A stretch of 7,456 nucleotides of DNA from Gammaproteobacteria bacterium (GTDB lineage Bacteria > Pseudomonadota > Gammaproteobacteria > Pseudomonadales > Pseudohongiellaceae): positions 468 to 7,923 of the forward strand of contig DORE01000175.1 of the NCBI GenBank assembly GCA_003514305.1, read 5' to 3'. The notes under the pieces were generated by a model. The model was not told the origin of the DNA, made no database searches, and saw only the letters and a list, made by a program, of their open reading frames with translations. The first letter of the stretch is position 1. Each line of letters starts with the position of its first letter. The translations under genes and the position numbers were made by a program. This document shows, piece by piece, positions 1 through 6,616 of the stretch.

Positions 1-1
1 G

Positions 2-736
2 GTTGCGGTTGCGGCTGCAGGCCAGCGTTTGGGAATCGAAACTATCGGTGTAGTTAGAGGCGAGCTTAACGAGCCACTAAATCCAAGACTGGCATTCGCC
101 TCGAATTGTGGAATGAAACTGGTAGCAATGACCCGAGCGGATTACCGGCGCAAGGAATCCGACCTTATTTTGGAAACGCTCCGCGGTCAGCACGGTGATT
201 TCTATCTAATTCCAGAAGGAGGGAGCAATGCGCTTGGAGTTCGAGGCTGTGAGGAGATCGCAGATTTTCTTGACTGGAGGACCCCTGCCAAAAAGCGTGT
301 TGTAGCTCTGGCGTGTGGTACCGGCTCGACGATGGCTGGAGTGATTAGGGGGCTGGCCGCCAAAAATACTTCAGGCATTGAAGTGATCGGCATTTCGTCG
401 ATCAATGCGCCGGGCGCTGTGGCAAAAGCGGTGTCTTCGTGGCTGAAGCAAGATAACGAGCCCAGTGGCGTCAAATGGCGCGTGGTTGATGACTGCCATT
501 TTGGTGGTTATGCGAAATCTAGCTTAGAGCTCACCGACTTTATCTCTAATTTTGCAGATAGTCATGATATTCAGCTGGAGCCGGTGTATACCGGTAAGTT
601 ATTTTGGTGGCTCAACCGAGAAATTCAGTCAGGGCAACTAAAAGAGGGCACAGAAGTTATATTGATTCACTCGGGTGGGCTATTCCCCGCATGCGGACAT
701 AAAGAGAAGGAGGTCGCAATTGATCGCTTTGTTTGA
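2..736 (+). CDS. PLP-dependent D-cysteine desulfhydrase / ACC deaminase family protein, 5'-truncated by window edge
   Basis: The frame is open from base 2 and reads VAVAAAGQRLG before the first possible internal start (TTG at 29), which matches the interior of this fold-type II PLP family. The true start and the PLP-binding lysine therefore lie left of the window. About 244 residues are visible; family members are usually 300-340. Visible family landmarks are GVVRGE, the EGGSNALG segment, the glycine-rich ACGTGSTMAG that should hold the PLP phosphate, the GGYAK segment, EPVYTGK and the C-terminal IHSGG. Family members cleave D-cysteine to pyruvate, sulfide and ammonia, or open the ACC ring. 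True ACC deaminases are reported to carry Glu and Leu at two active-site positions; here they read Thr (590-592, in VYTGK) and Ser (671-673, in HSGG). That argues against ACC deaminase, but the substrate remains open. The gene ends 97 bases before nadK. The family call is firm; the substrate is an inference. Confidence 0.88.
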   Translation, partial: VAVAAAGQRLGIETIGVVRGELNEPLNPRLAFASNCGMKLVAMTRADYRRKESDLILETLRGQHGDFYLIPEGGSNALGVRGCEEIADFLDWRTPAKKRVVALACGTGSTMAGVIRGLAAKNTSGIEVIGISSINAPGAVAKAVSSWLKQDNEPSGVKWRVVDDCHFGGYAKSSLELTDFISNFADSHDIQLEPVYTGKLFWWLNREIQSGQLKEGTEVILIHSGGLFPACGHKEKEVAIDRFV

Positions 737-744
737 AATGACAG

Positions 745-756
745 CGAGAATTCTCG
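745..756. promoter_or_regulatory. Perfect 12-base palindrome between the PLP enzyme gene and nadK
   Basis: CGAGAATTCTCG is an exact 12-base inverted repeat with no spacer, eight bases after the stop codon of the preceding gene and about 50 bases upstream of the nadK -10 candidate. It could be an operator for a dimeric regulator. As RNA it would form only a four-base-pair stem with an AATT loop and no U-run, so it is a poor terminator. No regulator is recognised. A chance palindrome of this size is quite possible. Confidence 0.25.
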
Positions 757-803
757 TACTCTTGGTGAGGCGCAAGGCAGCGTTCTGGGCGACTCCGTGA
801 ACG

Positions 804-812
804 TGATATACT
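804..812 (+). promoter_or_regulatory. Candidate extended -10 promoter for the nadK operon
   Basis: TGATATACT contains a TGN extension followed by TATACT, which matches five of six bases of the sigma-70 -10 consensus. At 17-18 base spacing the -35 region is poor (TTCTGG at 783-788), as is usual when an extended -10 is present. Transcription would start near 818-820, giving a leader of about 15 bases before nadK. This is a consensus match only. Confidence 0.45.
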
Positions 813-833
813 CGTTGAGTCTTAGAGGGGCGT

Positions 834-1733
834 ATGAAAGCTATGAGCGAGTTTAACAGGATTGCCATCGTAGGGCGGCCCGGCCATAGGGGTGTCGCCG
901 AAACTTGCACACGACTTATGCGGTTCCTTTCAGACCAGAAAGTGAGGGTCGTAATGGATTCGACGACGGCCGAATTAGCGGATTCTGCTGGGCCTGAAAT
1001 TGTTGATAGAGAGGCATTGTCGGCGAATTGCGACCTGGTTATCGTCGTGGGCGGCGACGGCAGTATGCTTAAGATAGCCAAGTTCGTCGTGCCGGATGAT
1101 GTCCCGGTGATAGGAATTAATCGAGGCAAACTTGGTTTTCTTACCGATGTGCTGCCCGATGAGCTGGAGGAGCAGTTATCTGCAGTTCTGGCCGGCGACT
1201 ATACGGTGGAAAAACGCTTTTTGCTCGATGTAGCCGTCATTAAAAACGGTCAGCGTCATGCCCTCGCGTCTGCCTTGAACGATGTCGTTCTTCACCCAGG
1301 GCAGGCCGCTCAGATGATCGAATTTGAACTGTTTGTCGGGGACCGTTTTGTCTATTCACAGGAATCTGATGGCTTGATTGCAGCCACGCCTACAGGCTCA
1401 ACCGCTTATGCCTTGTCGGCAGGTGGTCCCATAATGCATCCTGATTTAAATGCGATTGTGTTGGTGCCCATGCACCCTCATTCTCTCAGTTCACGTCCCG
1501 TGGTGGTCGATGGCCAGAGTGAAATAAAGTTAGTCGTAGCGAGGCGCGCGTCACATTGCCCACTAATAAGTTGTGATGGCGAAGTATGTCATACAGCACA
1601 AGCGGGCGAAGGGATAATTATCACGAAAAAACGATCTCCACTACTGCTGATTCATCCACTTAACCATACTTTTTACCAGGCTTGTCGGAGCAAGCTGGGT
1701 TGGGGCAGCAGGCTGGCAAACTCAGATGATTAG
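834..1733 (+). CDS. nadK: NAD kinase
   Basis: This cytosolic enzyme phosphorylates NAD+ on the 2'-hydroxyl of its adenosine ribose, the committed step to NADP+. The 299 residues agree with the gammaproteobacterial size (E. coli about 292). The signatures are in order: the GGDG loop at residues 73-76 with the essential Asp75; INRGKLGFLTD around 95-105; the EKRFLLD strand; the NAD-binding N149-D150 pair in LNDVVLHPG; SDGL followed by TPTGSTAY at 185-192; and a LVPMHPHSL segment near 210. The C-terminus, with IHP and SKLGW, matches E. coli NadK closely. The start is uncertain by three codons. The Shine-Dalgarno-like AGGGG at 826-830 is 3 bases from ATG 834 and 12 from ATG 843; both spacings are poor, and MSEFNRIAI from 843 would fit the family equally well. 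It heads a run of overlapping genes, and its stop lies inside the start region of the next one. Confidence 0.97.
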   Translation: MKAMSEFNRIAIVGRPGHRGVAETCTRLMRFLSDQKVRVVMDSTTAELADSAGPEIVDREALSANCDLVIVVGGDGSMLKIAKFVVPDDVPVIGINRGKLGFLTDVLPDELEEQLSAVLAGDYTVEKRFLLDVAVIKNGQRHALASALNDVVLHPGQAAQMIEFELFVGDRFVYSQESDGLIAATPTGSTAYALSAGGPIMHPDLNAIVLVPMHPHSLSSRPVVVDGQSEIKLVVARRASHCPLISCDGEVCHTAQAGEGIIITKKRSPLLLIHPLNHTFYQACRSKLGWGSRLANSDD

Positions 1734-2655
1734 GGCCGTGAGCGTTGATATCACGCTCGATCTTTCGCAGTTTAGCCAACAGCTGACTTTAGCGGGAATC
1801 TCTCATCGCGTTGTTGAAGAGTCGGGGCAGCAAGCAATTTGGGTGTACTCAAATAACGATGTGCAAGTTGTTAAACTGCAGTTGGCGCATTGGCTTAAAT
1901 CTTCGCTTCGTCAGACCAACGCGGGCGGATCAACCCCCAACCCTTCAGTCTTCTCGGCTGCAGAGCCGGGTAAGCTATGGCAAAAAGGCAATTTTGCCTA
2001 CCAGGAATTTTGGCGCTGTCCACTGACTTGGTTGCTTGTCATCACTTGCATTGGGGTTGCATTAGTCAGCGGCATGGGGAGCAACACGAGTAGCGTACGA
2101 TATCTGTTTTATCCGTTGCTGGCTGACGCCAGTATATTTGGGCTTCTGGCGGAGATTGATTCCTTTAGCATTGCATTGAGAACTTTGACGCCGATGTTGC
2201 TTCACTTCAGCGAGCTTCATTTGATATTTAATCTGTTATGGCTTTGGTACTTTGGTCGACAGCTAGAAAATAAGATTGCATGGTGGAAATTTGCTTTGCT
2301 GATTACTGTCACTGCGTTTGTAGGGAACACCGCTCAATATTGGCAATTAGGCTACAACAACTTTGGCGGAATGTCTGGAGTGATTTATGGTCTTATGGGT
2401 TTTGTGTGGACGCTCTCTAAGGGACTGCCTTTTTCGGGCTTTTTTATCTCGACAAGAATGTTTATCGCGTTTGTAGTGGGTCTCGTTTTTATGGAGCTCT
2501 TCGCTTCTTCTTCAATTGCCACTGCCGCTCACGTTGGTGGCTTACTCTCTGGACTCGTGGTCGGCGTAATCTTTGCGGCTTACTATCGATTTGTACGAAA
2601 CGTCGACCTGCTAGGCAGGCCAATTTCTGAGGGAGATAATGATCGTGACTCTTGA
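1726..2655 (+). CDS. glpG: GlpG-type rhomboid intramembrane serine protease
   Basis: Rhomboids of this type cut transmembrane segments of substrate proteins in the inner membrane. Residues 1 to about 90 form a soluble cytoplasmic domain like that of E. coli GlpG. Six hydrophobic segments follow, at roughly 100-117, 157-178, 186-203, 216-231, 244-261 and 266-288. The catalytic pair is intact: Ser217 in GGMSG and His269 in AAHVGG, with Tyr221 placed to stack on the histidine. The oxyanion-side residues His165 and Asn169 sit in HFSELHLIFN, and the TM6 glycines Gly272 and Gly276 are kept. The L1-loop WR motif is altered: the Trp position appears as Leu151 before Arg152. ATG 1726 overlaps the nadK stop by eight bases without a clear Shine-Dalgarno. 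GTG 1738 is an alternative, preceded by AGGG, and would remove only four residues. The 309-residue length is slightly more than E. coli GlpG (276). Protease activity is an inference from the residues present; substrates are unknown. Confidence 0.92.
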   Translation: MIRAVSVDITLDLSQFSQQLTLAGISHRVVEESGQQAIWVYSNNDVQVVKLQLAHWLKSSLRQTNAGGSTPNPSVFSAAEPGKLWQKGNFAYQEFWRCPLTWLLVITCIGVALVSGMGSNTSSVRYLFYPLLADASIFGLLAEIDSFSIALRTLTPMLLHFSELHLIFNLLWLWYFGRQLENKIAWWKFALLITVTAFVGNTAQYWQLGYNNFGGMSGVIYGLMGFVWTLSKGLPFSGFFISTRMFIAFVVGLVFMELFASSSIATAAHVGGLLSGLVVGVIFAAYYRFVRNVDLLGRPISEGDNDRDS

Positions 2656-2956
2656 GAAAACTTTGCTGGACTATCTTGAATCACCGCCGGGTACGATGGA
2701 AAAGCTCATCGACAGAATTTCTCCGGAAATCTACGAGAGGCTTAAAGATGTAATTGCTCTTGGTCGCTGGAATGAGCAAGAGCGATTGAGCAAAGAACAG
2801 CTTGGCCAGTGCATGCAATTGCTCATTCTCTATGAGGCCCAACATCTTGAAAGCCACGAACGAACTGGAACTCCGCTTCAAGCCGATTGTGATGGCGACT
2901 ATTCAGATTCAGAAGCGATTACGATTATGCAAGCTCCTCGGGGGGATAAACATTGA
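2639..2956 (+). CDS. yeaC: YeaC-like DUF1315 family protein
   Basis: This small soluble protein of unknown function resembles E. coli YeaC. The family core spans about residues 21-70: MEKLIDRISPEIYERLK, then an ALGRW turn, then LSKEQLGQCMQLLILYEAQH. It is likely all-helical, and no membrane segment or signal peptide is visible. The tail after residue 70 is acidic and poorly conserved. The start at 2639 has a good Shine-Dalgarno (GAGGGAG, 2629-2635) and overlaps the end of the rhomboid gene by 17 bases, as expected for translational coupling. It adds 19 residues before Met20 (ATG 2696), which is where I expect family members to begin; ATG 2696 has only a weak upstream purine stretch. The symbol is by similarity to E. 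coli; the biochemical role is unknown. Confidence 0.85.
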   Translation: MIVTLEKTLLDYLESPPGTMEKLIDRISPEIYERLKDVIALGRWNEQERLSKEQLGQCMQLLILYEAQHLESHERTGTPLQADCDGDYSDSEAITIMQAPRGDKH

Positions 2957-3750
2957 ACGTGATTGGCAGCGGTGTTGTTCGAAAAATGCGAAACAGGCTT
3001 CATAATCCTGTGAGCTACGCCGCTAAGATAGGCAAAAAGGAAATCGCGCTAAATCCGCTCTTGGGAGAGAAAGTCCAGCTAAACTTTAGTGGTAACATCT
3101 TCTGTATTAACTGTGGTCGAAAAACCAAAAAAAGTTTTAATCAAGGGTATTGCTATCCTTGTTTTCAAAGTTTGCAACAGTGGTTTACTTGTTTGATACA
3201 CCCTGAAAAATGCAGATGTAAAGATGGTGACTGCATGCAGAGCCATATCGTCTATTTGGCAAACTCATCGGGCCTCAAGGTTGGGATAACAAGAATGACG
3301 CAGGTTCCTACTCGTTGGATAGATCAAGGCGCTACTCAGGCATTGGCTATCATGCGAGTGCGCAGTAGGCTGCAGTCTGGTGAACTTGAGATGGCGTTCA
3401 AGCAGCACGTCGCGGACAAAACAAACTGGCGCGAAATGCTGAAAGGAACAGCATCTGAGCTTGATATGGCTTGTGAGCGGGACAGGCTGCTCGCCGATTG
3501 TGAGGAAGACATCACGCAGCTCACAGAGAGATTCGGGTTTTTCGCAATCAGTATTTTAAAGGGGGTTGATCCGGTCAGCATATGCTATCCGGTAGGAAGT
3601 TACCCTGAGAAGATAAATTCTCTAAGTTTTGACAAAGAGCCGGTCGTATCTGGAATCCTTCAAGGCATCAAAGGACAATATCTGATTTTAGATTCCGGCG
3701 TGATAAATCTACGTCGCTTTTCTGGCTACGAGGTGGAATTTAAGGCCTAA
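2953..3750 (+). CDS. DUF2797 family protein with paired cysteines
   Basis: This is a soluble protein of about 265 residues and no established function. The family is recognised by CINCGRKTKKSFNQGYCYPC (residues 51-70), then VYLANSSGLKVGITR (100-114), QVPTRWIDQGA and DKTNWREMLKG. Eight cysteines, at 51, 54, 67, 70, 80, 87, 89 and 94, suggest one zinc ribbon from the first four and possibly a second metal site. The part from residue 98 to about 153 has the order Y-L, K-V-G-I-T, Arg, then a helix with Glu, which resembles GIY-YIG / T5orf172-type domains; this is my inference. The start is TTG 2953, overlapping the preceding gene by four bases (TTGA), with a G-run Shine-Dalgarno at 2940-2945 seven bases upstream. 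GTG 2959 would also be in frame. The gene precedes pepN by 50 bases. The family call is firm; the function is not known. Confidence 0.9.
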   Translation: MNVIGSGVVRKMRNRLHNPVSYAAKIGKKEIALNPLLGEKVQLNFSGNIFCINCGRKTKKSFNQGYCYPCFQSLQQWFTCLIHPEKCRCKDGDCMQSHIVYLANSSGLKVGITRMTQVPTRWIDQGATQALAIMRVRSRLQSGELEMAFKQHVADKTNWREMLKGTASELDMACERDRLLADCEEDITQLTERFGFFAISILKGVDPVSICYPVGSYPEKINSLSFDKEPVVSGILQGIKGQYLILDSGVINLRRFSGYEVEFKA

Positions 3751-3800
3751 GGCTTGCTCTAGCTGTAAAGCAAATTCGACTGAGCCGTGGAAGGGAAATC

Positions 3801-6479
3801 ATGAGAGATGATGACGCTAGAACAGTCTTCCTGAAAGATTATCAGGCGCCAGAATTTGGCATTGACACCACCGAATTGCATTTCGACTTGTTCGAGGATT
3901 TTGCAATCGTTGAATCTACGCTCAGCATGCGCAGGTCATTATCGTCGCAGGAGTTGAGCCTGCACGGCAGGAACATCCAACTTGAAGAGTTGAGGCTAAA
4001 CGGAACAATTCTGACAAAAAATCAGTATGTCTTGACAGATGAGCATCTTAAAATTCCTGCATTGAATACAATCCTTGAAGAAAAAGCGGAGACGTTCACG
4101 CTATTCTGCCGCACTCGGATTGAACCGCAAAGTAACACCGCGCTTGAAGGTTTATACAAATCAGGCCGTATGTTTTGCACACAATGCGAAGCAGAAGGGT
4201 TCAGGCGAATTACCTACTATCTTGACCGTCCGGATGTCATGAGTCGTTTCTCTACGACGATTGTTGCAGATGCTAGGCTATATCCTACGCTGCTATCGAA
4301 TGGAAATTGTGTTTCTAGCGGGACTCTAGAGCGCGACCCTACCCGCCATTGGGTAAAATGGGAAGACCCATTTAAGAAGCCAAGTTACTTATTTGCACTG
4401 GTTGCTGGTTCTCTAGAGCATATCAATGACAAATTCAAAACAAGCAGTGGTCGTGAGGTTGTTCTGCAGATCTACGTGGAGCGAAAAGACCTTGACAAAG
4501 TTGATCATGCCATGGCTTCGCTGAAACGGGCCATGCGATGGGACGAGCAAGTTTATGGTCGTGAATATGATTTAGATGTCTTCATGATTGTTGCCGTTGA
4601 CGATTTTAATATGGGGGCAATGGAGAACAAAGGGTTGAATATTTTCAATACCTCCTGTGTTCTTGCTAATCCGTTAACCCAATCTGATCAGGCATTTCAG
4701 CGCGTAGAGGCGGTGGTGGCTCATGAATATTTTCACAACTGGTCGGGAAACCGAGTGACCTGCAGAGATTGGTTTCAATTAAGCCTTAAAGAAGGGTTTA
4801 CCGTATTCAGAGATTCCGAGTTTTCTGCTGACATGGGCTCCCGCCCCGTAAAGCGCGTGGAGGATGTCTCATTTTTAAGGACTGTGCAGTTTGCCGAAGA
4901 CGCAGGGCCGATGGCACATTCTGTGAGACCGGATTCTTACATGGAAATATCCAATTTTTATACGGTCACTATATACGAAAAGGGTGCTGAAGTTGTTCGC
5001 ATGATTCGCCTGCTTGTTGGTGAAGAAGGTTTTAGAAGAGGTAGTGATTTGTACTTTGAGCGCCATGACGGTCAGGCTGTAACGACGGAAGACTTCGTTC
5101 TGGCGATGGAAGAGGCCTCAAGCACGGATTTGGAACAATTTCGACGCTGGTATTCTCAGGCAGGTACACCGGTATTAATTATTAGTGGTGAATATTCACA
5201 GCCCAATAAGACCTTTACTCTGAGGGTGAAGCAATTCTGTCCGGCTACGCCTGGACAACCTGAAAAACAACCCTTTCATATTCCGTTGCGTGTTGGTCTG
5301 CTTGATCGACGTGGCAAACCAATTGTGTTGTCAGGTACAGGACTTTCTGGAGATAAGACCGACGAGGTATTGCACATCACTGATTCAGATCAGCAATTCA
5401 TTTTCACGAAAGTTGAGAGCGAGCCTGTGCCCTCCCTGTTGAGGGGATTCTCAGCACCAGTTCGTTTAAATTATGACTATTCTCAGGAATCTCTGGCATT
5501 GCTCATCTCTCATGATGAAGATGGCTTTAATCGTTGGAATGCTGCTCAAATGCTTGCGATTCAGGTACTGGAATCACTCCAATCAGGTAAATCAGTCGCT
5601 GAATCAAGCCAGTGTTTGCTCGATGCCTTTCAGGCCATTCTGACTTCTGCTTTGGCAGATGAGAATCTTGATCGTTCAATGCTGGCGCACCTACTGACCT
5701 TGCCTAAGGTTGGCACGCTGATCGAGCAGGCTAAAGTGGCTAATGTTGGGGCAATATATAATGCCCGGGAGTCACTTTTGGCTTTCATCTCTACAAAGTT
5801 TGCTGATGAATTTGCTGAGCTGTTTCGCAGAATCCCAGCTACTTCAGTTTACCGAGCTGACGCAGAGTCCATTGCAAATCGTGCTTTGCGAAACCTCAGT
5901 CTAAGTTATCTACTTCGAGGGAATGAGATACGTTGGGCCAAGGTGGTTTTCCAACAATTTCAATTTGCGAATAATATGACTGATCAGCTTGCCGCGTTAC
6001 GAATGTTGGTTGAGGGTAAACATACTGTATCCGAGGAGCTTGCGAATCAGGCTTTAAAGGATTTTTATGATCAGTGGCGCGATGAACCACTGGTCGTTGA
6101 TCAATGGCTAAGCGTTCAAGCTGTGGTGCAGAAGCCAGAAGCCCTGAGTTCGGTAAAGGCGTTGATCACACACCCTGCCTTCGAGTTAAAAAATCCAAAC
6201 AAAGCGCGTGCTTTGATTGGTGCTTTCTGCGGTCAAAACCACCTAGGTTTTCATAATGTCTCTGGGGCGGGGTACGAATTTTTGGCCGATCAAGTTATTG
6301 CACTGGACAGTATTAATCCTCAAGTTGCCGCACGATTGCTGACCCCACTTACACGCTGGAAGAAGTTCGATGCGAGCCACCAAAGATTGATGCAAGCTCA
6401 ATTGTTGAGAATAAAATCAATCTCAAGCCTGTCAAAGGATGTCTATGAGGTGGTGGAGAAAAGCACTTTCAATATATAA
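3801..6479 (+). CDS. pepN: Aminopeptidase N, M1 family zinc metallopeptidase
   Basis: This enzyme removes N-terminal amino acids from peptides in the cytoplasm and takes part in the last stage of protein turnover. Its 892 residues compare with about 870 in E. coli PepN. The domain order is the usual one: a beta-rich N-terminal domain (about 1-200), a thermolysin-like catalytic domain (about 200-450), a small beta domain (about 455-560) and a long helical C-terminal domain. Catalytic features are complete: GAMEN at 272-276 for the substrate amino group, the zinc site HEYFH at 308-312 with the third ligand Glu331 after 18 residues, and the catalytic Tyr392 in VTIYEKGAE. These lie at a constant offset of 11 from the E. 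coli numbering for the zinc ligands and the tyrosine. There is no signal peptide. ATG 3801 follows a strong Shine-Dalgarno (GGAAGGGA, 3789-3796). A second in-frame stop follows the first after one codon. I saw no convincing promoter in the 50-base gap, so co-transcription with the upstream genes is likely. Confidence 0.97.
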   Translation: MRDDDARTVFLKDYQAPEFGIDTTELHFDLFEDFAIVESTLSMRRSLSSQELSLHGRNIQLEELRLNGTILTKNQYVLTDEHLKIPALNTILEEKAETFTLFCRTRIEPQSNTALEGLYKSGRMFCTQCEAEGFRRITYYLDRPDVMSRFSTTIVADARLYPTLLSNGNCVSSGTLERDPTRHWVKWEDPFKKPSYLFALVAGSLEHINDKFKTSSGREVVLQIYVERKDLDKVDHAMASLKRAMRWDEQVYGREYDLDVFMIVAVDDFNMGAMENKGLNIFNTSCVLANPLTQSDQAFQRVEAVVAHEYFHNWSGNRVTCRDWFQLSLKEGFTVFRDSEFSADMGSRPVKRVEDVSFLRTVQFAEDAGPMAHSVRPDSYMEISNFYTVTIYEKGAEVVRMIRLLVGEEGFRRGSDLYFERHDGQAVTTEDFVLAMEEASSTDLEQFRRWYSQAGTPVLIISGEYSQPNKTFTLRVKQFCPATPGQPEKQPFHIPLRVGLLDRRGKPIVLSGTGLSGDKTDEVLHITDSDQQFIFTKVESEPVPSLLRGFSAPVRLNYDYSQESLALLISHDEDGFNRWNAAQMLAIQVLESLQSGKSVAESSQCLLDAFQAILTSALADENLDRSMLAHLLTLPKVGTLIEQAKVANVGAIYNARESLLAFISTKFADEFAELFRRIPATSVYRADAESIANRALRNLSLSYLLRGNEIRWAKVVFQQFQFANNMTDQLAALRMLVEGKHTVSEELANQALKDFYDQWRDEPLVVDQWLSVQAVVQKPEALSSVKALITHPAFELKNPNKARALIGAFCGQNHLGFHNVSGAGYEFLADQVIALDSINPQVAARLLTPLTRWKKFDASHQRLMQAQLLRIKSISSLSKDVYEVVEKSTFNI

Positions 6480-6510
6480 GGGTAATTTCTTCCTAAGAAA
6501 CATGACCCTT
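6478..6510 (+). terminator. Two-part stem-loop at the pepN 3' end, possible terminator
   Basis: AAGGGT (6478-6483) pairs with ACCCTT (6505-6510), and inside it TTTCTT (6486-6491) pairs with AAGAAA (6495-6500) around a three-base CCT loop. A 2x4 internal loop separates the two six-pair stems. The structure begins at the pepN stop codon and lies between convergent genes, where a terminator is expected. It lacks a proper U-run on the + strand (only TTT, then AG). On the - strand the downstream sequence is T/A-rich (TTATATATT), so it might also serve acnB. Intrinsic termination is therefore uncertain; an RNA 3'-end stabiliser is the alternative. Confidence 0.4.
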
Positions 6511-6524
6511 TAGAAAAGAGTAGC

Positions 6525-6598
6525 TTTGGGGACCTGATGCAACAAGTAATTTGGCTGGACAGGGAAGCACTTGCTGTTGAATTTACGGTCTCCCCAAA
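6525..6598. repeat. Long imperfect inverted repeat in the pepN-acnB intergenic region
   Basis: TTTGGGGA (6525-6532) is the exact reverse complement of TCCCCAAA (6591-6598). CC (6533-6534) can extend this against GG (6587-6588) past a two-base bulge. Further in, CAACA (6540-6544) pairs with TGTTG (6575-6579), and AGT (6545-6547) pairs with ACT (6569-6571). The loop is about 21 bases. Neither strand has a U-run after the outer stem, so it is not a classical terminator. It could be a folded 3' UTR of acnB, a small RNA or a degenerate repeat element; I cannot tell which. Confidence 0.35.
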
Positions 6599-6616
6599 AA
6601 TACGTTTCGCCTATCT

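Noticed and set aside
2..736. Calling the first gene ACC deaminase (acdS)
   Set aside because: The visible specificity positions are Thr and Ser rather than Glu and Leu, and the N-terminal half is outside the window.
680..1129. 149-codon open frame on the - strand across the nadK start
   Set aside because: It is antisense to the clearly coding nadK N-terminal half and covers the only promoter-like gap. Its translation is Ser/Thr/Ile-rich low-information sequence with no recognisable domain.
2681..3005. Additional open frames over the DUF1315 gene on both strands
   Set aside because: They lie out of frame with the conserved DUF1315 core and the DUF2797 start and show no family motif.
3752..3771. 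Possible hairpin TTGCT/AGCAA between the DUF2797 gene and pepN
   Set aside because: Only five base pairs with a loop of about ten bases and no U-run; it is too weak to call a terminator or attenuator.
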